NCBI GenBank assembly: GCA_964020155.1
Contig: OZ026562.1
Location: 498,501-562,500 of the forward strand
Reading direction: 5' to 3'
Origin: Chondrilla cf. caribensis
Lineage: Eukaryota; Porifera; Demospongiae; Chondrillida; Chondrillidae
DNA length: 64,000 nucleotides
Positions within the stretch are counted from its first letter, which is position 1. Every line of letters begins with the position of its first letter. This document shows positions 27,501-58,382 of the stretch, piece after piece. Made by a program: the position numbers and the translations under genes. The notes beneath the pieces are model-generated. The model saw only the letters and a list, made by a program, of their open reading frames with translations. It did not search any database and was not told the DNA's origin.

Positions 27501-30110
27501 TTTTGGTCGACACCAAAATGCATCTTTTTGCTATCAGAAGGTAGCTACTAGGTCCAGGAGTGCATCTGTGCATTCTGATTTCAGCTATGATGCATTACGT
27601 GCACACAGGAGAGGCCGTGGTGACAACTCAAAAAATTGACATTTTTTTGCTTGTCACCACGAGGCTTATAGCGCACTCAGGACCATCTGAATGCTTCCGA
27701 AATTGTGTTGCTGAGTTTGGTATGGACACTGGGTAGCCCTTGGTGACCAGCAAAGAACTCTCAAATTGCTTAGGTGATCACCACAAGGCGTATTACACGC
27801 ATATATGAATGTCCATACAAAGTATATACATTTTATTATATGTGACACTGGGGGGAAATTTTGGTCGACACCAAAATGCATCTTTATTGCTATCAAAAGG
27901 TAGCTACTAGGTCCAGGAGTGTCTCTGTGCATTCGGATTTGAGCTATGATGCATCACGTGCACACAGGAGAGGCCGTGGTGACAACTCAAAAAATTGACA
28001 TTTTTTGCTTGTCACCACGAGGCTTATAGCGCACTCAGGACCATCTAAATGCTTCCGAAATTGAGTTGGTGAGTTTGGTATGGACACTAGGTAGCCCTTG
28101 GTGACAAGCAAAGAAATCTCAAATTGCTTAGGTGATCACCACAAGGCATATTACACGCATATATGAATGTACATACAAAGTTTATGCATATTATTATACT
28201 TGGCAATGGGGGAAATTTTGGTCGACATCAAAATGCATCTTTATTGCTATCAAAAGGTAGGTACTAGGTCCAGGAGTGTCTCTGTGCATTCGGATTTGAG
28301 CTATGATGCATCACATGCACACAGGAGAGGCCGTGGTGACAACTCAAAAAATTGACATTTTTTTGCTTGTCACCACGAGGCTTATAGCGCACTCAGGACC
28401 ATCTAAATGCTTCCGAAATTGAGTTGGTGAGTTTGGTATGGACACTAGGTAGCCCTTGGTGACAAGCAAAGAAATCTCAAATTGCTTAGGTGATCACCAC
28501 AAGGTGTATTACACGCATATATGAATGTACATACAAAGTATATGCATTTTATTATATGTGACACTGGGGGGAAATTTTGGTCGACATCAAAATGCATCTT
28601 TTTTTGCTATCAGAAGGTAGCTACTAGGTCCAGGAGTGTCTCTGTGCATTCGGATTTCAGCTATGATGCATCACGTGCACACAGGAGAGGCTGTGGTGAC
28701 AACTCAAAAAATTGACATTTTTTTGCTTGTCACCACGAGGCTTATAGCGCACTCAGGACAATCAGAATGCGTCCGAAATTGAGTTGGTGAGTTTGGTATG
28801 GACACTGGGTAGCCCTTGGTGACAAGCAAAGAACTCTCAAATTGCTTAGGTGATCACCACAAGGCGTATTACACGCATATATGAATGTACATACAAAGTA
28901 TATACATTTTATTATATGTGACACTGGGGGGGAAATTTTGGTCGACACCAAAATGCATCTTTTTGCTATCAGAAGGTAGCTACTAGGTCCAGGAGTGCGT
29001 CTGTGCATTCGGATTTCAGCTATGATGCATTACGTGCACACAGGAGAGGCCGTGGTGACAACTCAAAAAATTGACATTTTTTGCTTGTCACCACGAGGCT
29101 TATAGCGCACTCAGGACCATCTGAATGCTTCCGAAATTGTGTTGCTGAGTTTGGTATGGACACTGGGTAGCCCTTGGTGACAAGCAAAGAAATCTCAAAT
29201 TGCTTAGGTGATCACCACAAGGCATATTACACGCATATATGAATGTACATACAAAGTATATGCATATTATTATATGTGGCAATGGGGGGAAATTTTGGTC
29301 GACATCAAAATGCATCTTTATTGCTATCAAAAGGTAGGTACTAGGTCCAGGAGTGTGTCTGTGCATTCGGATTTGAGCTATGATGCATCACGTGCACACA
29401 GGAGAGGCCGTGGTGACAACTCAAAAAATTGACATTTTTTTGCTTGTCACCACGAGGCTTATAGCGCACTCAGGACAATCAGAATGCTTCCGAAATTGAG
29501 TTGGTGAGTTTGGTATGGACACTAGGTAGCCCTTGGTGACAAGCAAAGAAATCTCAAATTGCTTAGGTGATCACCACAAGGCGTATTACACACATATATG
29601 AATGTACATACAAAGTATATGCATATTATTATGTGGCACTGGGGGGGAAATTTTGGTCGACATCAAAATGCATCTTTTTGCTATCAAAAGGTAGGTACTA
29701 GGTCCAGGAGTGTGTCTGTGCATTCGGATTTGAACTATGATGCATCACGTGCACACAGGAGAGGCCGTGGTGACAACTCAAAAAATTGACATTATTTTGC
29801 TTGTCACCACAAGGCTTATAGAGCACTCAGGACAATCAGAATGCTTCCGAAATTGAGTTGGTGAGTTTGGCATGGACACTAGGTAGCCCTTGGTGACCAG
29901 CCAAGAAATCTCAAATTGCTTAGGTGATCACCACAAGGCGTACTACACTTATATATGAATGTACATACAAAGTATATGCATATTATTATACGTGGCACTG
30001 GGGGGAAATTTTGGTCGACATCAAAATGCATCTTTTTTGTTATCAGAAGGACTGTACTAGGTCAAGGAGTGTGTCTGTGCATTAGTATTTCTCAAACTTC
30101 CTGAGAAGAC
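21521..30110 (+). repeat. ~360-bp satellite array, about 24 head-to-tail copies
   Basis: Counting the anchor GCGCACTCAGGA gives about 24 copies spaced 357-366 bp (for example 21543, 21901, 22259, 22616, 22973, 23331, 23695, 24059). Length differences come mainly from a TTATAATATTATG versus TTATATG indel and the G-run after GACACTG. Copies in 22.1-27.9 kb are nearly identical; those at both ends carry a shared set of variants. Every unit has a minus-strand open frame of about 60-90 codons without recognisable domain or splice continuation, which I treat as non-coding. It starts about 50 bp past the DBT stop codon. Confidence 0.93.
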
Positions 30111-30724
30111 GGCCATGCTGGTGTCAGAGGTAAAGGGGGGTCACTGACACCTATGACACCGGTGGGAAATACAAAATGGCATGTGCCGGTCGACGAGATA
30201 CGTACCTAAATACTTGACCCATCGTAGCATAATGCGGTGTGCTAGATTTGGTATACAAAATATAACTTATTGTGTTGACATTGTGATAATAGATTATTGT
30301 AAAACAGGTACAATAGTTCTATTTTGATGTGTGTGTTTGCAGTGCTACACAGAACTATTAATTTTGCATGTGGAGGTCTGTCTTGTTTCCCACCAGAACA
30401 AGTGGTACTCTGAGAGCAGATGTAATACTTGAGTATGATAATCTCAGTGGATCACATAATGATGTACTCACTGGTTACTACCAGTCATGTCCAGTATCCT
30501 GTCATGAATGATCTGCACTACTTCAAAACTGAACACAAAGCAAGTGAACATATTCTATCAGTTAATATCCCTCAACCCATACCCTACACAACCACACCTC
30601 GAAGATGCAATTTGGTAATATCTTCTCTTTGCAGAGAAATACTGCTATGTCCCTTACAGTGTTCGCGCATTCTCCGACGAAGTTTCTATCACAGGGAAGC
30701 AATAATGCACATTTAGGAAATACT

Positions 30725-30990
30725 GCAACATCATATAATATGCATTCATACGCGTAACTACTACAGTGAATTTATATTATTTATATTGCATGAACAAAAT
30801 GGCCGATTTCAAAACGCCGACAATTAGGATTTGGGCTAGAATTTGAGCGCAAAGACTTCAACGAACTTTAAATCTTCACGGAAGGTTCTTCTAAACTTAT
30901 TAGAGACGATCAAGTGATTCGAGTTGCCTGGGGGTGGCCTATTCTCCGAATTGAACATTGAGGGCAACTTTAAATAGCGCAAATAATATT
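30725..30990 (+). mobile_element. Dispersed element, copy 1 (inverted copy at 63.0-63.2 kb)
   Basis: Segments such as TGAATTTATATTAT, ATGGCCGATTTC, CGCCGACAATT and TTGGGCTAGAATT recur in the same order, reverse-complemented, at about 63000-63215 inside a CARM1 intron. There is no coding potential. The copies are diverged, so it is an old non-autonomous repeat of unknown class. Confidence 0.6.
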
Positions 30991-31003
30991 AATAAAATAG
31001 ATA

Positions 31004-31290
31004 GGTCACGGTGGCGGGGTGGTCAGGTGACACGACTCTAGGCTCCAGGTCGCGGGTTCGAATCCTCAAAAGGACGGTTTTTTTCTCTGAAAAAAAATAG
31101 CTCACTTCCTGGTGGTCAGTCGCAATACTCTCTACAAAGAACCGTAGGGGGGAGCTTTGGGACTCACGGCTGACCTCCCAGCTAGAATAGTGTCTTCTGC
31201 ATTCGCGGAATGACACAGTATCTGTGGAAAGTCCCTGTAAAGCTCTACATATGTAGGTGTCTTTGACCCTGAGTGGGTGACTTTTTTATT
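31004..31290 (+). mobile_element. tRNA-derived SINE-like element
   Basis: It carries a Pol III-type A box (TGGCGGGGTGG, 31012-31022) and a perfect B box (GGTTCGAATCC, 31055-31065) at tRNA-like spacing. The flanking stems do not fold into a good tRNA, and about 220 bp of unrelated body follows. This is the usual architecture of a tRNA-head SINE. The 3' limit is approximate. Confidence 0.6.
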
Positions 31291-32035
31291 AATTACAAAT
31301 CCGACAATTTCTTCATTTCATTAATGTTATCATTATAATACAGTATTTTGATACTTGAACAAATTATGGACAACATAAGGTTGGAAAGAGTGAAAGCTAT
31401 TGCTACACCCACGTACTACCGTTTTAACTAATATTTATTATGTAATTATGCGTTTATTTTAATTGTCAATAACGAGTATCTATGGCCTAAATAAGTATAC
31501 CCAACTTAACCTAAGTGACAGTCGATTAGAACAGAGGGAATGGGTATTTCCTGTGAATGTGTAAAAGGGGTGGATCCTGTATGAGGCGTTAAAATCAAGA
31601 TGCTGATTGTCCCACATGTAGTTGAATTTGACGTTTTACAAAGCCAAAAGGTTTCAAAATGAAAGTATGTCAGTCACCTTCATCAGTTTGGAACACTTAC
31701 GTATGTTTGCAAGAATTTCAACTGTGGAATAATATGACTGAATCAACTTTTTGCATTTTATTAATAAGTAGAATGGTAAATTCAAATGTTCTCAATTCTT
31801 ATTACTGTCAATGCAAAGAACTGTGATATTTCTCTAGAAGTGTTTGGAGAAGACCTGCAGGAAGGCAAGAGCAGAGCATTCACATTTTACATACCAGCTA
31901 CAGGTATGCCTCTATTGACCCTCTCACCTCGGTCCTTCAGTACTGTCCTACTAAACAGTTTGGAGAAGTACCTCTGGAGAGTTAAAAATATGTTCACAAC
32001 AATGCGACTACTTCAGTGGACACTGCTGACCTGTC

Positions 32036-33112
32036 CGAAATTGTGTTGGTGAGTATAGCACGAACACTGACTAGCCCTTGGTGACCAGCAAAGAAATGTC
32101 AATTTGCTCAGGTGATCACCATGAGGCATATTACACTTATATACATACAAAAGTACATACATTTTATTATAATATTATGTGGCATATGGGCACTGGGGGA
32201 ATTTTTGGTTGATATCAAAATGCATCTTTCTTGTTATCAGAAGGACTGCACAGGGTCCAGGAGTGTGTCTGTGCATTCTCAATTCTTCCCAAATTGTGTT
32301 GGTGAGTTTAGCACGGACACTGGCTAGGCCTTGGTGACCAGCAAAGAATTGTCCAATTGTTCTAGTGATCACCACAAGGCATATTACACATATATACATA
32401 CAAAAGTATATACATTTTATTATATGTGGTATATGGGCACTGGGGGGAATTAATGGTTGACATCAAAATGCATCTTTTTTGTTATTAGAAGGAATGTACT
32501 AGCTATAGATCAAGGAGTGTGTCTGTGCATTCGGATTTCAGCTATGATGCATTACGTGCACACAGGAGAGGCCGTGGTGACAACTCAAAAAATTGACATT
32601 TTTTTGCTTGTCACCACGAGGCTTATAGCGCACTCAGGACAATCTCAATTCTTATGAGATTGTGTTGGTGAGTTTAGCACGGACACTGGCTAGCCCTTGG
32701 TGACCAGCAAAGAAATGTCAAATTGCTCAGGTGATCACCACAAGGCATAATGCACTTATATATGAATGTACATACAAATGTATATACGTTTTATTATATG
32801 TGGCATATGGGCACTGGGGAGAATTTTTGGTCGACATCAAAATGCATCTTTTTGCTATCAGAAGGACCGTACTAGGTCCTGGAGTGCGTCTGTACATTCG
32901 GATTTCAGCTATGATGCATCACGTGCACACAGGAGAGGCCGTGGTGACAACTCAAAAAATTGACATTTTTTGCTTGTCACCACGAGGCTTATAGCGCACT
33001 CAGGACAATCAGAATGCTTCCGAAATTGTGTTGGTGAGTTTGGCATGGACACTGGGTAGCCCTTGGTGACCAGCAAAGAAATCTCAAATTGTTCAAGTGA
33101 TCACAACAAGGG
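32036..33112 (+). repeat. Diverged satellite monomers at the array edge
   Basis: About three more copies of the ~360-bp unit, more diverged from the core. The first lacks the GGATTTCAGC...GCGCACTC portion and is about 255 bp long. One stretch (32525-32640) is nearly identical to core units. Confidence 0.8.
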
Positions 33113-33115
33113 TCA

Positions 33116-33144
33116 GGGTTAGGGTTAGGGTTAGGGTTAGGGTT
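33116..33144 (+). repeat. Interstitial telomeric repeat
   Basis: Five consecutive GGGTT(A) units, the animal telomere motif, sit directly at the end of the satellite array and about 160 bp before CWC27. Confidence 0.9.
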
Positions 33145-33196
33145 GACATTCCTTTGCTGGTCGTGAAGGGCTGCCCAGTGTCCATGCCAAACTAGG
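33145..33196 (-). repeat. Inverted satellite fragment beyond the telomeric tract
   Basis: Read in reverse complement, this stretch gives AGTTTGGCATGGACACTGGG and then CAGCCCTTC...GACCAGCAAAG, matching the monomer at 33035-33083 in the opposite orientation. The telomeric tract therefore sits between inverted monomer pieces. Confidence 0.8.
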
Positions 33197-33303
33197 GTGT
33201 AGAGTCTATGATTATGCCGAGAGATGGTCTGGCTAGCTAGACTAGTATGCGTTTCACTTAAATGGCGGTCAAAACCGATTTTGTTCTGTTTTATTAATCC
33301 CCC

Positions 33304-41765
<8,462 letters not shown>

Positions 41766-42310
41766 ACCACTCTGTTGTCTGAACATGCAATGTGTGTTGT
41801 ATATGTGGGTGTAGTGTAGTCTCTGTATGTTGGCAAGTGGATGTGTGTACCCCATTGTGCACATTATGCACATGTGTTTGTGTTTGTGTGGATGTACACA
41901 TGTGAGATAAGGCCCTTTTATGCTGCTGTCGTCTCTGTATTGTGTGTAAAGCTTCTTGTATTTCTATGATAACTAATTTAATATTCCCTGCATTAAGATT
42001 ATTATTAGACTTGATTTTTTGGTCAAACAGTAATGTTGTCCAGAGGAGATAACATCAACTAGCTAGTGTACATTTATGAGGAATGAGACACTCCCAGCGG
42101 GTCATTATTGTGAATGGCTGTAATTACCCACACCACTAATAGTGTCCTACAATGCTTGAAGTAGACTATCCATCACATGCATATATGCCACCGCCTACTA
42201 TAATATTATTATTGTATATTTATATATATTATCATTACATAATATTATACATAAATTTAATATTATTACACCTACATAATATGCGTGTGTACAGACGAAG
42301 TTGCGGCTGT
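41766..42310. other. Intergenic region CWC27 / Ig receptor
   Basis: CWC27 3' flank and AT-rich sequence (42190-42280). No gene or canonical AATAAA was seen. Confidence 0.5.
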
Positions 42311-42317
42311 GATTATG

Positions 42318-42325
42318 TGACGTCA
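42318..42325. promoter_or_regulatory. CRE palindrome upstream of Ig receptor gene
   Basis: A perfect TGACGTCA lies 218 bp before the start codon of the Ig gene, the consensus site for CREB/ATF bZIP factors. A single occurrence in a plausible promoter position; function is unproven. Confidence 0.4.
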
Positions 42326-42543
42326 TCAATCGTCACACTTAAGTGGCTATTTCCAAGGAGTTGGTCATTACTGAACTGGTGTTCGTTTGGTTCTCGTGTG
42401 GGTAGACTGCGCCGGTGAACTGTGAACGGTGAATCGGATCTTATACGAGAGAAGAATATTCAGTTGTGTTTGGCACGGCTCGAGGAAGTGATACGACTAA
42501 GACCTGGAACGTGAAGAGAAGCCAGCGCAGCACAAGGCGAAAG

Positions 42544-52868
<10,325 letters not shown>

Positions 52869-53622
52869 ACGCACCCATCTCCACTGCGCACATTCATCAC
52901 TGTTTTTGCAGTCAAATCTGCTATTTTATTACATACACTCTGAGTGTACCTTGTATAATATTACTTTGTGTGTTTGTCCACGAGTGAACAACTATGTGTT
53001 GACATTTGGACTCCATTCTATCGCTTGCGAGTTAATTTTATTGAACAAGTTTTGCTGTAAGATTCTTCCATGGTGGACATTTCATTGGAGATGTGCACAC
53101 AGTATGTATACCGAGAGTCGTACAACCATAAGCTATTATTTCAGTGCCACCAACATTAGCATGTTTAATATAATAATTTTACATATACAAAATAACCTCT
53201 CTATTACAGACCTCTGAAATGTGGAAACCTCTGTAATAAGGATACCATTCTGTGTCCCAATGTAGTACTGAAGTGTATAAAATGACCTCTGAATTGAAGA
53301 ATCCTCTGTATTAAGGACTATAAAATTAGGTCCCAAAGTGTCCTTTATAGAGAGGTTCCAGTGTATGTATATACATTGTGCCGGCATAAATTTATATGCA
53401 CTCACCATTATGTAGCCAATATAAAGTTTGTATTACGTATACACACATTGAATATAATACTATTATTGTGCCAATATAAATTTTATATGTACACATAGTA
53501 CATGTTCTCAGTTGTACACATCTCAGGCATTCTAACACTACACAGACAGCACAATGTCCACCTCGACCTTCAGTATATGTACTACAGACACAACACAAGG
53601 CACTTTATCGACAAAATACACT
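52869..53622. other. Convergent intergenic region, Ig receptor / UBE3C
   Basis: Contains the 3' flanks of both genes and, at about 53195-53365, a dispersed repeat with AACCTCTCTATTACAGAC-like ends. No gene seen. Confidence 0.5.
53195..53365 (-). mobile_element. Short dispersed repeat with inverted ends
   Basis: It starts AACCTCTCTATTACAGACCT and ends TATAGAGAGGTTCCAGTGTA, so the ends are inverted (CTCTCTAT / ATAGAGAG). Related sequence (CAGTGGAACCTCTCTACTAC, later CCCAGTGTAGTACTG) lies at 60160-60345. No coding capacity; probably a MITE. Confidence 0.5.
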
Positions 53623-54211
53623 TCAACTGAGTTCAAATCCGGCATTGGAGGTGATGGCGTATAAGAGCCGATTGCGTAATACCTCTGCCGAGGAGTACAC
53701 CGGTAGCTTGAGCATGTTCATACAAGTACTAGCCGTTGGTAGACGGTCGTCATCTTCACCAGAGGAGTGGATGCAGAACTTGGGATACAGCTCCTGAGGA
53801 AGAAAAGACAGGAGAATGGATGCATGTGTGTGTGTGCGTGTGTGTGTGCTGTGTTTGGGTGTGGAGCATAATAAATGCAGGTCTTTAGTTATCGAGGTAC
53901 GTATTTTCTAATTTATTCACACACACACACGCATATATATAGACACACACACTCTCTCTCTCACACACACACATACAGAATAACTAATCCTAAACTGAGA
54001 TTGAAGCCCCCACCTACCTATGGTACCTTTGGTACAACACTCACTTTGAACCCGAGCAGGGGTGGTCGTGAACACGATGTAACAAACTTGAGTAACTTAT
54101 TCTTCTCATCTTCACTAAAGGAAGAAATAACTTTCCAGAAGGATGCGATGGATCCATGATCTTCGTTGAAAACACCTAGGCATGAATATAATATTACTAG
54201 TCAATTGTAAT

Positions 54212-54261
<50 letters not shown>

Positions 54262-55303
54262 ACATGCATGCAGGCACACACACAGACACACACACACGCG
54301 CGCATGCACGCACGCACACACAAACACACACACACACACGCGCGCATGCACGCACGCACACACAAACACACACACACACACACGCGCGCATGCACGCACG
54401 CACACACAAACACACACACACACACACAAAGTACTCAAAATGGAAGTCAGACGGCGCTCCTGTCAAGGTAGACCGACCTGAGTATACTGTGTTGTGTTTC
54501 AGATCTTCGATGTCGATGGGGACAGGAGCTCCAGATATCAACACCTGGATTTCTCTCTCGTCGAACATCTGGAACCACTCCAGAGGGATCACACTACTCA
54601 GCCCTTGTATGAACGAGTGACAGTGATGTCCAATCTGTGTGGATGTGAGGAGAGGTGAGAGTGAGGTGTGTGGAGAGGTGAGGGTGAGGTGTGCGAGAAG
54701 TGGAGGTGGGGTGTGTGGGCATGAGGTGTGTGGAGAGGTGGAGGTGAGGTGTGTAGAGAGGTGGAGGCAAGGTGTGTGAGAAGTAGAGGTGGGGTGTGTG
54801 GGCATGAGGTGTGTATAGAGGTGAGGGTGAGGTGTGTGGAGATGTGGAGGTGAGGTGTGAGAAGTGGAGGTGAGGTGTGCAGAGAAGTTGAGGTGGGGTG
54901 TGTGGGCATGAGGTGTGTGTAGAGGGGGTAGTGAACAAACATAGTACGTACAGACCTGCTTATTCAGACGGTAATCAGCCATGAGATGGATGAATTCTTC
55001 TCTGTTGGCCGCAGTCACATTGATGTACTGACCATCTTCCTTGAGCTCAATCATCTACAAAACAACCATACAACAATAACAACAAAAACAATAACAACAA
55101 CAACAACAAAGAAAATTACCTGAGCTTCTCCAAAGTCGTTGTTGACCACAGTGAAATTCAGGGATAGTTGATCAATCCTCGTATGATGCTTTAAAAAGAG
55201 CAGATTTCTGACAAGAGAGACCAAGACGTGTGTATTGACTATGTCAATAAAGCATGTATGCACATAATATGCTCACACCCAACACCAACGCCCCCCCCCC
55301 ACA

Positions 55304-55366
<63 letters not shown>

Positions 55367-56794
55367 TACAGTTCTGGGTCCAGTGAAGAGAGGTGATTAA
55401 TGTCCACTTTACCCCCAGCTCTGCTGATCAGCTTCTTCAAGAAGAACCCAGCCAATGGAAGCTCCACTAAGAGATTCTCAAATATTGCCTGTACAGGAAT
55501 ATAGAAGAGCAAGAAACACATGACAATCACATGACATGGTAGTCACATGAGAGTCACATGACCAGCACCCTACCTTCCCAAGCATCCTCCCCAGGAACCT
55601 GTAGTGTAGAGCATAGTCTTGTGCCACCAGATGGACCTGAGGGTTTGGGTAGAGCATGCCCTCGTGGTTGGCCTTGAAGAATGCGCGGTTTGGATCAAAC
55701 CCGATGTGAAGCAGTTCAGATAGGAACTCTCTGAAAAGACCTCCGCCATCGATTCCAGCTTCCTCCACTCCCTCAAAGTTGGTGAACTTGACATACACCG
55801 GTCTTCTGAGATCTGTGTGGTGTGACCAGAGACAAAGATATCAACTGTGAAGATCCTCCAGTTCCAAAGGTACTTCCTAACAGCACACAAACACATGACG
55901 ATCACACGACTGTCATGTGAAAATTTACCTTGGTCGATTGCCAGCTGTGTGAAGGCATCCTCGTAAAGTGAGTCTCTTTTGATGTTGAGTGTTATGGAGG
56001 GCCCCATCATGAACCCTCGGAGGGGCTGGTGCTCCTTCACTGATCGAGCAATCAGTCTACGAAAAAGCTGAATGATCCAGTAGATCAGGAGAGGATGGAG
56101 GTAGACCAGAAGTGGAGGATGGAGGTAGACCAGAAGTGGAGGATGGAGGTAGACCAGAAGTGGAGGATGGAGGTAGACCAGAAGTGGAGGATGGAGGTAG
56201 ACCAGAAGTAGAGGATGGAGGTAGACCAGAAGTAGAGGATGGAGGTAGACCAGAAGTAGAGGATGGAGATGAAAGAAAACAAGACAGTAGAGGAGAAAGA
56301 AAATGAGAGTAATATTTGAAAATAAAGCAAAGGGACATGAGAATGAGATGAACAGTCATGAAGAGTGAACTGGCTTTCAGTTCAAGAGGAATCTTACCAT
56401 CACACGATCACTGAAGTTGAATACGAAAGGAACTTGCTTGAGGAGATTGAAGAAGGGCTTCACAGAAGTCGGAGTAGAGAACTGAGAATTGCCTTCATCT
56501 GGGACAGACAACAGTGTTATAGTGTGCAACATGCGCTGACACGTATGCATGCATGACATACGTACATGTATGTATGTACGGTACATACATGCAACAACAA
56601 ACATGTACATATACGAAATCAAACAAAACATGGAATCCACCTTCTTCTTCAATGAAGAGTTGTTCTGGGAGCTAAAAGAGCAGAAACACCATGTTGATCT
56701 GAGTATGTACACACATGCACACACAGACACACGTGTACACCACCCACCCACCCACACACAACAACACTCACATGCATACACCAAGCACCCACGG

Positions 56795-56862
<68 letters not shown>

Positions 56863-57117
56863 ACACACACAGTCCTCACTTCGTAGACCTTGTACTTAAT
56901 AAGAGATGATATCCAATGGTTTTTAGGACAAAACATTCTCCGTGCATCTCTCTCATGGAGGTAGCGCAGTAACTTACAAACATACTACACAGACAGAAGA
57001 GATAAGGGTATGAAACTCATGGTATCAGACTGGTTATGTACTGTACAAGTTGTATGTGTTAGGTGGGACTATACAGTGTGGGAGACACAACACAAATAAC
57101 ACACACACACACAAGCA

Positions 57118-57174
<57 letters not shown>

Positions 57175-57923
57175 CACTCACAGAAAGCACAGTGTCCCAC
57201 TCTGACAGAGGTAATTCTGGCTCCTCCCCATTTGACACACCCCACAACATGGCTGACGACTTCCTCTGATTCAACAGCAGGGAGAGACCCACTGCCGAAT
57301 CCCTCAGAACGGCACACATCTCCACCAGCTCCCCTCGCGAGAACATGCCGGCACTGATGGTCCCGTCTCCTTCCACACCCTCCGTGAAGAACTCCCCGTC
57401 GTGAATGGAGAGCATGGCCAGAGAATACAGGGCAGCAAATACAGTCAGTTGAGGAGCGAAGATCAGACAGGAGTCCTTTGGAGGGTAATAGCTTCTACAC
57501 AGTCGAGTGAACAAGGATGACACTTCTCTATAGGGAGAGGACAGCAGACACGATGTGAAAACCATACATACAGTACACTTACTGTACAGAACACACACGT
57601 ACATGTACATACAGTACACATACTGTACATTTACATACAGAACACACACGTACATGTACATACAGAACACACACGTACATGTACATACAGAACACACACG
57701 TACATGTACATACAGAACACACATACATACCTGTACGTACATACAAAACACACACACAATACATACACCACAAGATGCTCCACTATACTCTCGACTGGAT
57801 TAAACACACAGACTACTCACCCCCCGGGTTCCCTGACAGCCATCTGTTGGAGATTTTTCCAAATTTGAGTGATTAAAATGTGATTCATGGACAAAAACTG
57901 GAATAGTCTGCAATGAGAGAGAT

Positions 57924-57990
<67 letters not shown>

Positions 57991-58001
57991 TCAGTGTGAG
58001 T

Positions 58002-58088
<87 letters not shown>

Positions 58089-58324
58089 CGTGCGTGCATG
58101 TGCGTGGTGAGTGTCCATATACAATCAAGCACCACATACATACGTAGGTACCTTGAAGCATGCGGCACAACAGAGTGGGAGTAGATTAGCTGATAGCAGA
58201 GTTGGCACAGGCTGTTCAGTGTCTCCTTTGACCACCTACAAGTGAAAGAATGGTGTATTTCCCATACATCAAGGACTGTACATCAAGGACACACAAACAC
58301 ACACGTGCACACACACACACACAG

Positions 58325-58382
<58 letters not shown>

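Larger units (their letters stand above)
30111..32035. other. Non-satellite insertion within the array
   Basis: It interrupts the satellite with unique-looking sequence. Recognisable within it are a dispersed element (about 30720-30990) and a tRNA-like SINE (31004-31290). An open stretch at 31786-32052 begins reading like an exon (SLEVFGEDLQEGKSRAFTFY) but has no partner exons I can find. Confidence 0.55.

Noticed and set aside
21896..29366. Repeated 60-90-codon minus-strand frames (starting MHFGVDQ... or MHRRTPG...) as a multigene family
   Set aside because: They lie one per satellite monomer, vary with neutral-looking indels and frame length, have no signal, domain or splice continuation, and are open because the monomers are near-identical copies.
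31004..31080. A functional tRNA gene
   Set aside because: The A and B boxes are good, but acceptor, anticodon and T stems do not pair properly; a SINE head fits better.
31786..32052. Possible exon reading SLEVFGEDLQEGKSRAFTFY
   Set aside because: It ends near a donor-like site but there is no upstream or downstream partner exon and no recognisable family; at most a decayed gene fragment.
21521..33112. CRISPR-like array
   Set aside because: The ~360-bp period, absence of short repeat/unique-spacer alternation and eukaryotic setting exclude it.
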